Below the pieces are notes generated by a model. It had not been told where the DNA came from and searched no databases. It was given only the letters and a program-made list of their open reading frames with translations. A program made the position numbers and the translations under genes. This document shows, piece after piece, positions 10,231 to 22,836 of a stretch of 64,000 nt of DNA (its first letter is position 1; each line of letters starts with the position of its first letter). Source of the stretch: Fistulifera solaris (Eukaryota; Bacillariophyta; Bacillariophyceae; Naviculales; Stauroneidaceae); assembly GCA_030295235.1 (NCBI GenBank), contig AP026125.1, forward strand, positions 1,426,001 through 1,490,000, read 5' to 3'.

Positions 10231-11501
10231 TTACCCGATTCCAGTTTGCAAGTTTCTTCGGCAAAGCGGACATGTTGTTCGTTTGGCTCGCCTTCTTCGC
10301 CACGATGAACTCGTTTCTGGGTTACTATTACCTTGCCATCTTCCTCCAATCCACCTTGCAATGCATTGCTGATGAAATAGATGATCACACTTCGTCGCAC
10401 GCACAATTTCTTCGTCGGCATCTCCCACCTTCTCCCCGCTTTCAATATCGCACTGAAATCTTTCATCCTCGTCTTTGATCTGGAAATCACTCATACAAAT
10501 GGCGCAATCATGAACGCCCCGTGCATCACGTCCTTGTTCCATCAATTTCTCGCCCTTTGATATAATCCAGACCGAATCATTTGTATTGCCTTGACCTCCA
10601 TCTTCCTTTCGTCTTATGAGTTGCACTGTCTCAAGCTGATCGATTATATCCCCAGCTGATACGGTCGGCGCACCTGACAACAAAGTCTCTTCCTCTTCTC
10701 GAAAACGTTCTTGTAACAGATTCAGCGCTTCCTGATCTGCCGTCACTTGTCTCAGAAACCAGAGATACACACAAGGCAAACAAAGAAGAGGCAGTATCAA
10801 ACTCAACGTGAAAATCTCCAACGCGGCGACATATACTGAGAGCGCAGGGTATAAATTCGGACAAGTAGCAGTACATGTCCCCGGGCGCGCACCGCTTGAG
10901 TTGGTGACATCTTCTTTCTGTCCAGCGGGGATACTGTCTTCGTCCCCTCTACAGGTCTGTACCAACGTTATTCCAGCATAAACGTACAAAAGAGCCAAGG
11001 TGTGAAAAATCTGATCGTATCGCCGCACAATCAATGGGCGATTCGGTCCATCGCGTGATCGATCGTAGGAAAACAAATAAGCTCGGATGCTGGTGTGCGT
11101 AGGCACATACACTATCCAGAAAATTGTGGCCGCCGCAAATGATTTGAGAGGTCGCGAGCAAGGCTTGTTGATATCAAGTAATAGTGCGTATAGGAACCAC
11201 AAAGGGCAAGGAACGCGAGAGTACCTGTGGGTACGATCGGCCAGGTGATGACAGCAAACAGACAACGCAGACGTGTTGTCAGCGTAGACAGCGTTCTATT
11301 TTCGGTCTCATCATCACTTTGTACGGAATGTTGTTCATCGTCATCGACGTTATTTCCGAGTAGATGGTTATTACGGGTCAATACAGCATCAAGGTGCGTT
11401 CCGTAAGAGAATCGAGACGGTTCATCAGCGTCTGACGGGCTTGCCGGATCACGCGGTGAACCGGATCGTAAGCGAGTGCTTTCGTCCGGCATTACACTCA
11501 T
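10231..11501 (-). CDS. Membrane-anchored RING-H2 E3 ubiquitin ligase candidate
   Basis: About 423 residues after joining two frames at 11201-11203 (AAA on the plus strand, apparently one base short). The N-terminal 90 residues are hydrophilic and acidic (GNNVDDDEQHSVQSDDE). Several hydrophobic segments follow, such as VITWPIVPTGTLAFLALW and ALEIFTLSLILPLLCLPCVY. The C-terminal third holds a RING-H2 finger: CAICMSDF, then CDHLFHQQCIARW and CPLCRRNL, with a 45-residue insertion between the first and second metal pairs. The topology suggests a ubiquitin ligase in an endomembrane. The substrate cannot be inferred. The start at 11501 (MSVMPDEST) could equally be the second Met. Confidence 0.75.
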
Positions 11502-12076
11502 CGATGAGTATCTGGTACGATTGGGTTTCTTCGGCCAAGGTTGTAATCGTTTAACGTCGATGGTATTGTTTGACTCTGTTTCTTTTGTGTAGTCTATATT
11601 AGTCTATTTTGATCTCTTCTTTCGACGTGACGATTTTTTCTTTTTCCTTGTGAAGCGTGTGAGTACCACGAGACACTGTCGGACGTCGTACCAGTACCTC
11701 CAACTGTGAGATTCACACTCTTGCAACTTAGTTTACACTTAACTGGACACCTCACTCAGAAACTACAATAAGCACCACAGTCAAACCCCAACAGGTATCC
11801 GTTGGTTTCAACGGAAATATATCGCCTATCTGTTTCAACCGCAAATATTATACTCGTAAACGATTATTTATACAGATAGATCAGAATGTTAATGCTCTTC
11901 ATAGCCACATTTTGCGCATCGTTGCAGAACGTTGGAGGTGCGCCATATTTGTTCCGCTGTCACTGAAAAATCAAACTGTTAGTCCTTGCAAAGATCTCGC
12001 ATCTTCTCTTATTATTTTGTTGCAACTTTCAGCAACTACTTCAAGGCCTGTTCACTCGGAGAAAAGAACTGCAACT
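11502..12076. other. Divergent intergenic region
   Basis: Shared upstream region of the RING gene (minus) and the membrane protein gene (plus). AT-rich, with a near-repeat of GTTTCAAC(G/C)G(G/C)AAATAT at about 11807-11820 and 11835-11850. No RNA gene was seen. Confidence 0.4.
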
Positions 12077-13475
12077 ATGTTCAAAATAGGAAACTTGGCT
12101 GCTGTGGTCACCTTGTTTGTTGGTCAGGCAGTCGCCGTCGATGCTGGATACAACATAATTCCCAGAGATACGCATCGTCGTCATCTGCAGCCCCCGGCTG
12201 CATCTCCACAGCCAATTAGTTTTGATGGAGACTTGGAAAGAATCATTTCCCTTGCGATGGAACGTGCTGAAGGCTTCAATCCCGATGAAGCCTCGTCGCC
12301 GACGGTAACTCCCGCGCCTACGATCACTCCCTCGCCGACGGTCACCCCCGTGCATGCTCCGAATGTCTGTGAAGGAGCTGACCTGAGTCGGTTGGAGCTG
12401 TTCAAGTGGAAGTATACGATCGAAACCGTCGCGCAGGCAGATGTGAATGCCGTGATTGGACAGGTGGAGGAAATGTTGCAAGAACGGCTGGTTCCCTTGT
12501 TGCTGTCGTGCAATGCCAAAGATGTCGCAAACGCTTCGATTGTAGCTATTGATTGCACGCTTCCTTTGGATACTATTTCTTTAGAAGGTGAGTTAATATT
12601 TTGCTCTTCATTTATTTAATCACTGCTTTTGACTAACAATTAATTTTCCAGCTGTGTGTGCCCCTGAGCTCAACGCCGATCACAATTGCACTGCAGTCGA
12701 TGGCACAATGCGTGTCTTCCTCTCCGATCCCGAAGCTGCCTCGGAAGCACTTTCTCTCACCGATCAAACGGTAAAGAAAGTTATCGAAGATCCTGCATTC
12801 GTCGATCAAGTGGGCAAAGGATTGATGAAAATCACTTTGATTGACAACAATGTTCCAGTCGACAGTATTTCTCCGGACCCAGAAAGAGCTGTCGGCGAAC
12901 AAGGGTTTAGTCCGTTCTCGTTTGTCATTGTTGCTGTGGGCAGCGCTGCCCTCATCGCTTTTGTCGGCTCTGTGTACTACTGGAGACGAGGGGGTGAAGC
13001 GGACGGTGATGCTGCAGGAGCAGCAGGCTCGTCTCTTTACACGGATACCTTTACATCAGGTGGCAATACTGAATCACCTTTCGCCGAGATGGTACCTTCA
13101 GCATATGCTTTTAACGGAAACATGAGCGTGTTGACTCCCCCCAATGGAATGAGTCCTGTTTTGGAAGACGACAATTCTTCTCATAGCCCTCTCGAAATGG
13201 ACTCGTTCGACATGCCAGCTGCATATTACGACTCAAATTCTGAATCACAAGATACATTGGGAGCTCGAAAGCGTGCAGGAGGTGCTTTGACTGCGGGACA
13301 TCACTTATCAGACAGCCTCGATGCAGGAGAGGGAACTCCGGCTGAAATTGATGATACGCATGGCCCCGCCGACAATGAAGACTTGCTTGGTCTTCAAGAC
13401 ATTGACATCTCCACCGATAACGAAAGCAAGGTCTCGGAGACGATATCTCAACAGCTCTTCAGTGACTTCGTCTAA
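12077..13475 (+). CDS. Secreted/type I single-pass membrane protein, unknown family
   Basis: Exon 1 12077-12587, intron 12588-12651 (GTGAGT...TCCAG, 64 nt), exon 2 12652-13475; 444 residues. Residues 1-20 (MFKIGNLAAVVTLFVGQAVA) are a signal peptide. A Thr/Pro stalk (SPTVTPAPTITPSPTVTPV) follows near residue 75. Two similar-sized luminal segments, each with a few Cys, come next. A single membrane span (FSFVIVAVGSAALIAFVGSV) lies near residue 285 with YYWRRGG as stop-transfer. The cytosolic tail is long, acidic and Ser-rich. The layout resembles diatom cell-surface or silica-vesicle proteins, but no family was recognised and no function is claimed. Confidence 0.7.
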
Positions 13476-13633
13476 GTGGGTGGTGCAAAAGAGTAGATTT
13501 GCGATGTCTGGATGAAATCTGGAGAGATCATAGAAGAAGGGTCTAGAAATAAATTATAAAGTCTCTTACAACAGAGTGCTTCTAGTATTGGAATTTGCAT
13601 CTGTAATTCAGAAACATCATTCCATAGAGCGGT

Positions 13634-16600
13634 TCATTGACTCGCGTAAAAGAGGAGAAACAGCTCGTCACTCCCTGTTGTTTTCTCTCCCCATTGAGAT
13701 CGTTTGCGAATGTAGCTTTCAAGAAGCCGATAATTTCTTTTCAAATCTGCTGTCGTTCCTCCTCGACACAAAGAAAGAATCAAAGGAAGTGATCCATCCG
13801 TGTCCTTTAGTAAACATCCTTCCAAAAGACTTAACAAGACGTTGTCTGTATTTCCGTTCTCTGCGAGCAAAATTCTATCGAGTGAAACTGAAGTTCGAGA
13901 CCTAGTGCTCGATAAGAGTGATCCACACGCCGTAGAGACACTTTGACAAGATTGGAGAGCATCTAGCGGAGTGGATCGCTTCTTGACGAAGATAGTGCTA
14001 CATCTTTGGTGGTCTTTAAATCGAAGCTTCAGAGGAAAATACTCTGGCGATGCGATCTGTATCTCTTGCCGTTCACAATCAGAATTTCTCAAAAGAGCTG
14101 GAACTGTGACACAATCCGGGTCGGCACAATCGTCGGACCAAATTTCGAGCTGAATGGCAACGTCTTTACCGGAATCGACATCCACAGCCCGGACCTCTTG
14201 TCTCTTGACTGCTAATGCGTAAAGATGCCGCAGGGGTTGAAGATGACATTGGTTGTCAGAAGTCGTAGATGGGAATCTTGGGAAAAACGATACTAACAGA
14301 ACTGCGATATCCTCAGGTTCACGTCCCAGTGTACCGGTTCCACCGCCGAGAAACAGAAGACCTATCGCCATTCCACAAATCATGTGGAATCCATATCGCG
14401 CTTCTTCGTCGCACCGCCAACGGAGCATTTTAAAAACTTTTAGGCAATTGATATCGCCACTTCCGGCCATTACCATGGCAAGAGAAATCGCTGCGCATCC
14501 TAAAGCCGTCTCTAGAATTTGAAGCTCAGGCTTCGAAGCCACGGCAACTGGATCTTTTGATTCGCGGAGCGCGTAAAGCTCAAGAACAAAATATTCAATT
14601 GCTTTTTGAGCATCTTTGTTTCCAGTTCCGGCAAAACGCAACCCCATGCCAAAGCAAGCACCTGCGATAGAGTGTACATAAATTTGGCGAGTAGCTCGTC
14701 GATCAAAATTCTTCTCAACATTGTCTGTTGCGAGAGGGCCTTGCCCTCTGTTGCACGCTTGGCCATTGTGCGCATAAGCGCGTAGGCTTTGTTTACAACG
14801 GATGGTACCTGGCTCTCAATCCATTCGATAGATGGTACGACATCGTCCCAAAGAATCAAGGATCTAGCAATGATTCTGTATGTTAGAAGATCGGGTCGGA
14901 CAAATTCCAAAAGAAAATGTGTATCGGGAAGAGCAAGCGCAGATGCCAGTGTGTGATTCCCGGATTTCATGTGCATCAACCCCAAAGCGAGAGTTGCACC
15001 AGGAGAAGTCACTTCGGTGTTAATTAGATCCCCTTCATGAATCGTCGAGCACTTCTCGTTGTCGCCACCATGCACAGTACTGGGTAAACTAAAACGGTCG
15101 TTGGCTTCTCTCGTTCGTTCTCGTTCCTCCTTGTCGACGCCACCCACCACGTATTTATGAAGCCTTTCTTCGAGGTGAAGATCCGCCAGACCTGCTGCGC
15201 GATCAATTCCACCACTTTGATCGGAAAGACATAAGTTGACCATTCCCAAAGCTATGCCGCAAACCAAATTGTACGATTCCCTATCGAACGTACTCGCATC
15301 GCTGTCTGGACGCTTTCCTATTTCATTCAAGAGGAACTCGGTCATCATTCTATGTGAAGATCCCTGAAAAAGTAAGCCGGTTCCAAGAATGGCTGCTGAT
15401 TGAACGGTACTAGCCACATCTACAGCACTGAAATGTTGCGGAATCAATGACGGTATGTGAAGGCACAGCATCTTTGAAACGGCAATGTCGCAAGAGCCCC
15501 GCTTATCGGCAGCTAGGCCCAACAATATACCTACTGTTGTAGTAACGGTGCCCTGGGTCAAGTATTCATATAGATCAGACATTTCCAAAGCGGTGAGGTG
15601 CCCCCGCAAACCTAAAGCTAAGAGAACGCCTCCATGAGAATGATTCTTAAAAAGGATCTCGGTGTTTGGCTCTGCTCCTTCGGTAGTCTGTTCCTTATAG
15701 GGTGGTGGTTTGTTGTAAATTATCCACGTTCGCGAAATATGAAGATCCGATGAATCATTTTTGCTCGGTAGTCTTAAACCGGCAGCGACTCCATTGTGAA
15801 ATTCAGGCCAAACTCTCAAATCCGAAGGACTATCCGTCAAATCCAGGGTAATTCCTGCGTTTGTGGGCGGCACCCGTCCACGAAGACAAAGCTCGGGTAC
15901 AGGCAAGGGTTCAGCTGGAATTGGTTCAAGATTTCCAATAGTCAACATACCACGACCAACGGGGAGTGCAAGACTCGAAGAATCAAAGAATGAAGTCTCT
16001 TTTGTTTAAGCCGCTCAAAATCGTGGTCATTTAGTTCAACTGCCCTCGCCACTTTCAAAAACATTGGACGCGATGAACGCAGGAGTCGAGTCGCTTCGTG
16101 AATTCTATTATCTTCAGGAAACAGTAATGCCGAGCTTAACTCAAGTGGCACCAGACCGTCCATGTCGGTATCAGTGAACGTCTTCGCGTCAATCTCCTCA
16201 ATCATCTTTTCTAACAAACCTCCTTTCCATCTTTCGAATAGATCTGTTTGGGAAATCGCGTCTCTTTGCTGGGCGAGATTCATGCTAATATCCTCTCTTC
16301 CGACTAATTTCCAACTTTGTGGGGTCCATGAACGCATTTCTTCATTTGATATATCGCTCAAATCTCGAAATTTCTTGAGGACTTCTAACATCGGTAAAAC
16401 AAAACCAGGTGGAAAGCTTTCGCTTAATTCGAAAACGCTTGTATGGCCTTCAGTCAAAATGCGACTGATCACATCCTGGCCATTCCGTTTACCATTCAAA
16501 GGAAAGAGTACTTCCGCTATTCTGACGAGCGAATTTGTTTTGACGAAATGAGAACATAGTGGATAGCTTGGAAAGCCAAACGGTTTCACATCACGCAGAT

Positions 16601-18715
16601 CTCCGCTCATCCTTTTCTCGAACCAAGCAAATATTGAAGGAACTTGCTCGTTATCCGCTAACGAAGAGAGCACCGGGGAACCACTAGTGGATACGTTTGT
16701 CCCAGCTCTTGGTTGATAGCTAACATTTGCGCCGAATTCAGCTTCATAGAATCCCCGAAACTTCAGAATATTCAGACTAGTCCTGTCCGGAAAAGCATGA
16801 CATAATTTTGCAAGAAGCCGCTTCACACTTGCAGCATCTACCCCCTGTGATTTCGTCAGTTTCATATCTTCATATAGTAAGTGGAAATGATCAAAAACGC
16901 AGGGGAAAAGACCACTCTAAGCTTTCCGACTTCATAAAATGAATGGATAAACTTGCCGTTTCTGTCGAAAAATCCTGTATTCCACTAATTGACGCAACGC
17001 TTGTATGCTTACTTAACGGCGTTTCATAGCCACATTGTTCGAATTTTCGATGGCAATCGGAAGCGAGAAGTCGCTCCCATACAGACAAATCGCCTCCTGT
17101 ACTGTTCTCCGACGCAAAGGAACCATACCATTCGAATTTCGCGAGCGCAACGAGAACATGTTCCATTGCCACGAATGTCGAAGCGACTTTGGTGGCGAGC
17201 CTGTAGCAGTCGGCACGGATTTTCAATGCTAGGATTCGGTACTGGTGTTCCTTTCCCTCTTGTTTCGACGCTAACCATTCAAAAGCCGCATCCAGCGTCT
17301 TCAAGACACGATCAGTCAGTAGGTCGGTGTCTATTTTGAGCGAAAGCTTAGTACGAATCCGCCGGTCAGCATTTTGCAGAGTGAGAGTGACACGATCAAG
17401 GAAAGGGTCTTGCATACTCAAAACCCGATCCGGAACGGAACAATCACTTATTAGGTGCCATGCACGAAAGCATGACAACGTCCCGTCTACTCTGTGTATG
17501 AGAACTTCGATGCTCTCTGGTATCGTCTGCAAAGGGAGTGCTCCAAGACATGCTATACTTGGGTAGGATACTACTTTGACGACATTGCTAGCGTCCCTTT
17601 CGATGGACCAAAATTGTAAAATTTTCGCAGAACTATCCGGAGAAACACAACAAAGCACACTGTTTGATGTTGCGGATGTATTCGAAACGAGAAATGACGA
17701 CTCCACTTCGAGTTGGACTGGAGAAGAATACAGAAGCTCCAAGGCTAATCGAGCGTGCAGAGGTGCGAAAGGACTTTCACTAGTGGAGGATCCTCTCGGA
17801 CGGGGGAGACAAATAAGCCGTATCTGCTTTTCGTGGAGACCTTCTGAGCCCCAAGGCATCGGCTAATGCTTCTTGGCGAGAAGCAAACGGAGTGAGTTGC
17901 GAGGAGCCCAACAGGTCCATGTCGAACACCATCAAATCGTCGTGCGCCGGAAATCGCGCCTGTTCATAAACAGCGGGTTCCCGTGGCGGTGGAGGTGCAT
18001 CCCGAACTTCCCACAAACGGTGACGTTTTTGCAGGGTGTGGTAGGATAATACCAGGAGCAAAGGTTCCTCCCCTTGTACGGTCCCCATCCATGTCCATTT
18101 CTCGTGTACATCCGTCACAGGAGGACAATCCATGCCAGTTTTCGACATGAGACACACCGGTAACACATCTTGCAGCGGATGAGTTAGAGAAAATAGGGAA
18201 GGAACTGCCGAAATGACACGCCGCGTTGCCGTGGGCGGTGACTTCAATATGAAACCGTCGACGGCCGTTTCTTCATCTTCCGCGTACTCGAGCCGCTGCA
18301 ATAATATTCCGCGTCCTTGAATCGCCAAAATGTTCGAACACTCAAACGGCAGTGATATCGTCCATCCTTCTGCGGGTAAACTAAACGAAGCTTCCGACTG
18401 TTGCGGGTAAACATCCCAAATGCATATTTGTGTCGTGTGTAGTAAGGCACAGAGCACGGAATGATGAGGAGCATCCTCGAAAGACGTCCACACCACGGCA
18501 GAGATATCAGCATGAATAGCGAACGAAGCATGTAAAATGCGAGGCGAGGAATCAGGGCCACTGTAAACACAAATTTTCCCATTGTTCCAGGTCGTTTCGA
18601 GCGAGGCATCGGGAAAGAGGGGGTGTGCTGTGACGATACGTTGCGACGGCGGACATGTCGACGCGTCCTTCAGCTCAAGCAGTGTCTGCATAGGAATTGC
18701 GGCAGTGTCTGTCAT
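13634..18715 (-). CDS. APC1: Anaphase-promoting complex subunit 1 (frame broken four times)
   Basis: Largest scaffold of the APC/C ubiquitin ligase, about 1690 residues from ATG 18715. The N-terminal part is a beta-propeller-like region. Hallmarks of the C-terminal PC-repeat region are clear: IPAEPLPVPELCLRGRVPPT and FHNGVAAGLRLP, then GATLALGLMHMKSGN, ARSLILWDDVVPSIEWI, GMGLRFAGTGN and MVMAGSGD. Frame changes lie near 17802-17806 (CCCCC on the coding strand, one extra), 16893-16897 (TTTTT, one extra), about 15975 and about 14745. No splice sites fit these places, so homopolymer consensus error is the likely cause. It controls mitotic exit through degradation of cyclins and securin. Confidence 0.88.
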
Positions 18716-19880
18716 TGTAGTTACGTTGCTTTGGTGAATTTACAAATCAATATTATTCTTTCTTAATATTTGACGATATTATTATTGGCAACGGCGCTTT
18801 TTTTCTTGTCATTTTTATGTGTATATAAACAACAACATCATCTTCTGTCCTCCGTTCAGTCTAAGGGCTGGTTACACGCAGAAAGGTCCTCTCGCGATAG
18901 CTCCGTATAAGTACACTCTGCGTTACAGTAATCCATAGAAACAAAAAACTCACCATGGTAAAACAACGCACAAGTCAAGCCTAAACATGATGGGGCGCCG
19001 CTCAATTAAACAATGCTTTCTTGACATTGTCTTCGTAGTTATCATATAATTAGAATTAAGCGGTTCCAATGGTTGTTTTATTTTTATCAGAGCCGATTGG
19101 GTTGTGAAGAACGGTCATCATTCGATTCTACCCGTGCTTTTTCACCGTAGAAAATTGACGTGAAACCCGAAAACTCCATCCCAGTTGCGCCATTTTCTCT
19201 CATTTTGGGCGAGATGCGTTCCTACCGTGAGAGAATCATATATATCAGGTTTGAGAGAAATGCGCAGCCTTTAGCACAAGTTATAGCAACATGAACGGCG
19301 TTTCGCCATGGTCGTCGTGCTTTTATCGCGGCGGAGGTCGATTGACCATATTGACCAAAACAAGTTTCGACTATAATAGCATAATGTACTTACGTAGAAA
19401 TATGTACTATTTGAACGAGGGAACCTTTGAAAAAGTAACCAGCCCTTACCAGAACTCAGAAGTTCTGTAAGTTGAGAAGAACCGTATCCAGAATTTCTGG
19501 AAGGCACACAGAATATGACGGGATTTCTGGAACGTACACGGCATTTAATGAGGCGAATAAAGGGTTCGAGGAACTCCAATCTTCGAAACACTGTACTGTA
19601 CCACAAAATTACTCTACTTGTTTATTTTGAGGTGACAATCTGCAGTCGCGGTCTCCGAGAACTAAAACGAGTCCTATAGAAAAAACCGAAGACAACGTTC
19701 GGAGGCTTTTCAAAGTAATCTCTAGAAATTGTTATTGACTAGTGGTATTGCATTTCAAAAACGATAAGCGGAGCTCAAGAACGGAAAAAAGGATTGAAAA
19801 TGGACAGTAATGAAAGTATTTTTTTTTATAGTAACGAGGTCCCTAGCAACAGGAAATTGGTGGGTGAGGTGACACAGGTG
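18716..19880. other. Gene-free intergenic region upstream of APC1
   Basis: About 1.2 kb with no convincing coding frame. AT-rich near APC1. At about 19485-19560 it carries CCAGAATTTCTGG and two related half-sites, the same kind of palindrome that forms the satellites at 35.4 and 55.5 kb. Confidence 0.5.
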
Positions 19881-19889
19881 ACACGATTT

Positions 19890-21062
19890 GTGACTGAAAT
19901 GCAGTCGTGGTCTCCCTAGTGGGTCCATAGTAAAATAAGGCAGACAACGTTTCGCAAGGCTTTTCGACGTGAATATAATGACGTATAAAATGACAACACT
20001 GTTGAAGACTGTTTTATTGCAACAATGACAAAAGAAGCTTAAGAAACTGGGCGATCGAACGACTTGTAGGTAACATCCGTCGCTCGAAAGAAAAAATGCA
20101 GTCGTGGCTCGTGGTCTCCGTAAACCAACACTTTGGATCCATAGTAAAATAAGGCAGACAACATTTCGCAAGGCTCTTCGACGTAAATATAATGACGTAT
20201 GACGACAACACTGTTGAAGACTGTTTCATTGCAACAATGACAAATAAAGTTCAAGAAACTGGCGATCGAACGAATTGTAGGTAACATCCGTCGCTCGAAG
20301 AATATTGATTCACGACTGAAATGCAGTCGTGGTCTCCGTAAACCAACACTTTGGGTCCATAGTAAAATGAGGCAGACAACATTTCGCAAGGCTTTTCGAC
20401 GTAAATTTAATGACGTACTGTATAATGACAACACTGTTGAAGACTGTTTTATTGCAGCAATGACAAATGAAGCCCAAGAAACTGGCGATCGAACGAATTG
20501 TAGGTAACATCCGTCGCTCGAAAGAATATTGATTCACGACTGAAATGCAGTCGTGGTCTCCGTAAACTAACACTTTGGGTCCATAGTAAAATAAGGCAGA
20601 CAACGTTTCGCAAGGCTCTTCGACGTAAATATAATGACGTATGACGACAACACTGTTGAAGACTGTTTCATTGCAACAATGACAAATAAAGTTCAAGAAA
20701 CTGGGCGATCGAACGACTTGTAGGTAACATCCGTCGCTCGAAAGAATATTGATTCACGGCTGAAATGCAGTCGTGGTCTCCGTAAACCATCACTTTGGGT
20801 CCATAGTAAAATAAGGCAGACAACGTTTCGCAAAACTTTTCGACGTAAATATAATGACGTACTGTATAATGACAACATTGTTGAAGACTGTTTTATTGCA
20901 ACAATGACAAATGAAGCTCAAGAAACTGGGCGATCGAACGACTTGTAGGTAAAATCCGTCGCTCGAAAGAATATTGATTCACGGCTGAAATGCAGTCGTG
21001 GTCTCCGTAAACCAACACTTTGGGTCCATAGTAAAATAAGGCAGACAACGTTTCGCAACGTC
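19890..21062. repeat. Tandem array of a ~224-bp unit (about five copies)
   Basis: The marker GCAGTCGTGG recurs near 19901, 20098, 20323, 20548, 20768 and 20992; the first spacing is shorter (about 196) and the rest are 220-225. Each unit contains a short inverted repeat GACTG-AAATG-CAGTC, then GGTCTCCGTAAACCAACACT, a TTTCGCAAGGC block and an ACAATGACAAA block. The copies are 90% or more alike by eye. The last copy breaks off at about 21058. Open frames across it are by-products of the repeat and are not annotated as genes. Confidence 0.9.
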
Positions 21063-21246
21063 CGTCCTTCTCGGCGTTACCTGCTACCATGAACTTTGTT
21101 GTTTTACAAGTACTCCGTACCAGTACCGTATCTCTTTTTTGTTCGTTGTCATTATTAGACTAGGTCTACCCTAACATTGTTTTTAGCAGTTTACGCAACA
21201 GATCGACGTTTCTCTGTATTTCTGAACAGCTCCTTATAAGAAGAAG

Positions 21247-22725
21247 ATGTTGCGACGGTTTCTTCCATCCCCCAGAATAGCAACGAGGCGCGTTCGACTC
21301 CTGTCGACGACGGCTTCCGATCGTCTCGTGGGTTACTCACCCATGGCGCAAGGAGGACCGGTAAACACCAATAGCACGTATATTCCTACAGAAAAAGATG
21401 TCACAACTGCGGGAGGTGTTTGGGCACCGACTTCCGCCAAACGGGATGCTTTAGCCGAGTTCAAAACGGCCGCGGCGGGGAAATCACTCGACGAACAAGC
21501 TACGAAAGAAGAAAAGTTGGATTTGTATCTTGTGGATGGAATGATTCTGATTGGAAAATGTTCCGATAGTTCAGTATTACATTTATCAGAACCAGCTGAC
21601 AAAATGAATGCAGTCGAGACGTGGTGGATGAAAGAGAAGGTTACCGAAGATGCCCTATTGTATCAAGTGCAATGGAAAGAACGACTCACAGATTTGAGCA
21701 AGAAGATGGATGCACTTTTGGCTTCGATGCCGGCCGATCGATGTCTACGAGATATTCGCGACTATATGGACGCGCAAGATACGTTAAGTGACGAAGAAAA
21801 GAAACAAGGGACGCCACTCGCCGAACGCGCATTTCCCTTGATGACTGTTTTGGAAGGGGAGGAGTTAACACAGCAGAAAGTAACGGAGGAGAATCTGGAG
21901 CAAGCAATTTCACGATTTCGTTTGATCATAGCACAAGAGGCTGCCAAAATGTTGATCGAGCGATGGGATCATTTGACAACACCGTCGGATCATGATGTCG
22001 ACCGGGCGGCTGTCCAGGGGATCGATTTGACCAAACAAGACAAAGTGCTTTCGCAATTACAGATGCAATCCGTTCTAGAATCATTCATTCAGGGTGATTG
22101 CGCCAGTAGAGTAGAGTCGCTTTGGGCTTTGTTCGATAAAGAAGAGGATGGTCTACTCGATGAGGATAAAATGAATATGGTGTGCGAAATGGCTATAGAA
22201 CCAGTAGGAAAAGCTCTAGAGCGATTGCACGACGAGTCGCTAGCTGCGTCTCCCGCTCGAAAGCCACTGGAAGAGTTTTCTGCAGCTCCGCCTTCGATGG
22301 GATGGAGAGAGCGTCGCAAAGACAATTGTTTGAAAAAGAATTTGAAAAAGATGTTTCGAACAACATGTAAAAATCACTTTCGCGATGAAGTCGAAGTGAA
22401 TCATAGATTAAGGTGCATTTATGCATGGGCGAACAAGAAACACCAGGACAATAAGATAGAATCCGTTCATGTCGAAGAACAAGGCCTTGCAGGACGGAAA
22501 CGATATGTTGAGTTGAAGCCGAAAATAAGTTTGGAAGAATTTCGCGAAGTGCAACAAATCCATTTTGCACACTTGGACCGCGTAGCTCAAGAGTTTTTGA
22601 AAAGCTATCGGGAGGATATTCTTATCAAGCAGGGCAAAGGAAGACAACGCTCCGAATTTTATCGTGAGTCGGCTCTCTTTCTGACCGTGGTTGCTATTGC
22701 TGACTTCATCATTACGTCCTTATAA
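21247..22725 (+). CDS. Predicted mitochondrial, tail-anchored protein of unknown family
   Basis: 492 residues, single exon. The N-terminus MLRRFLPSPRIATRRVRLLS is Arg-rich and lacks acidic residues, typical of a mitochondrial presequence. The middle is charged and helical. Near residue 300 is FDKEEDGLLDEDK, which resembles an EF-hand loop but lacks the twelfth-position Glu, so calcium binding is doubtful. A basic, Cys-containing segment (CLKKNLKKMFRTTCKNHF) follows. The last 20 residues (ALFLTVVAIADFIITSL) form a membrane anchor. No known family was recognised. The gene converges on MCM9 with about 110 bp between the stops. Confidence 0.65.
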   Translation: MLRRFLPSPRIATRRVRLLSTTASDRLVGYSPMAQGGPVNTNSTYIPTEKDVTTAGGVWAPTSAKRDALAEFKTAAAGKSLDEQATKEEKLDLYLVDGMILIGKCSDSSVLHLSEPADKMNAVETWWMKEKVTEDALLYQVQWKERLTDLSKKMDALLASMPADRCLRDIRDYMDAQDTLSDEEKKQGTPLAERAFPLMTVLEGEELTQQKVTEENLEQAISRFRLIIAQEAAKMLIERWDHLTTPSDHDVDRAAVQGIDLTKQDKVLSQLQMQSVLESFIQGDCASRVESLWALFDKEEDGLLDEDKMNMVCEMAIEPVGKALERLHDESLAASPARKPLEEFSAAPPSMGWRERRKDNCLKKNLKKMFRTTCKNHFRDEVEVNHRLRCIYAWANKKHQDNKIESVHVEEQGLAGRKRYVELKPKISLEEFREVQQIHFAHLDRVAQEFLKSYREDILIKQGKGRQRSEFYRESALFLTVVAIADFIITSL

Positions 22726-22836
22726 CGAATAATGAATCTAACATAGTAAAATTTCAGGCAACGCATCTTTTACTATTTGGCACAATCATGCAAATAGTCT
22801 CCCAAAAATCCTTTCAATGTACTCATTGCATCGTTC

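Noticed and set aside
19755-21090. Series of similar open frames (60-138 codons) on the minus strand
   Set aside because: They repeat with the 224-bp tandem unit and start and stop at the same unit positions; no protein-like features.
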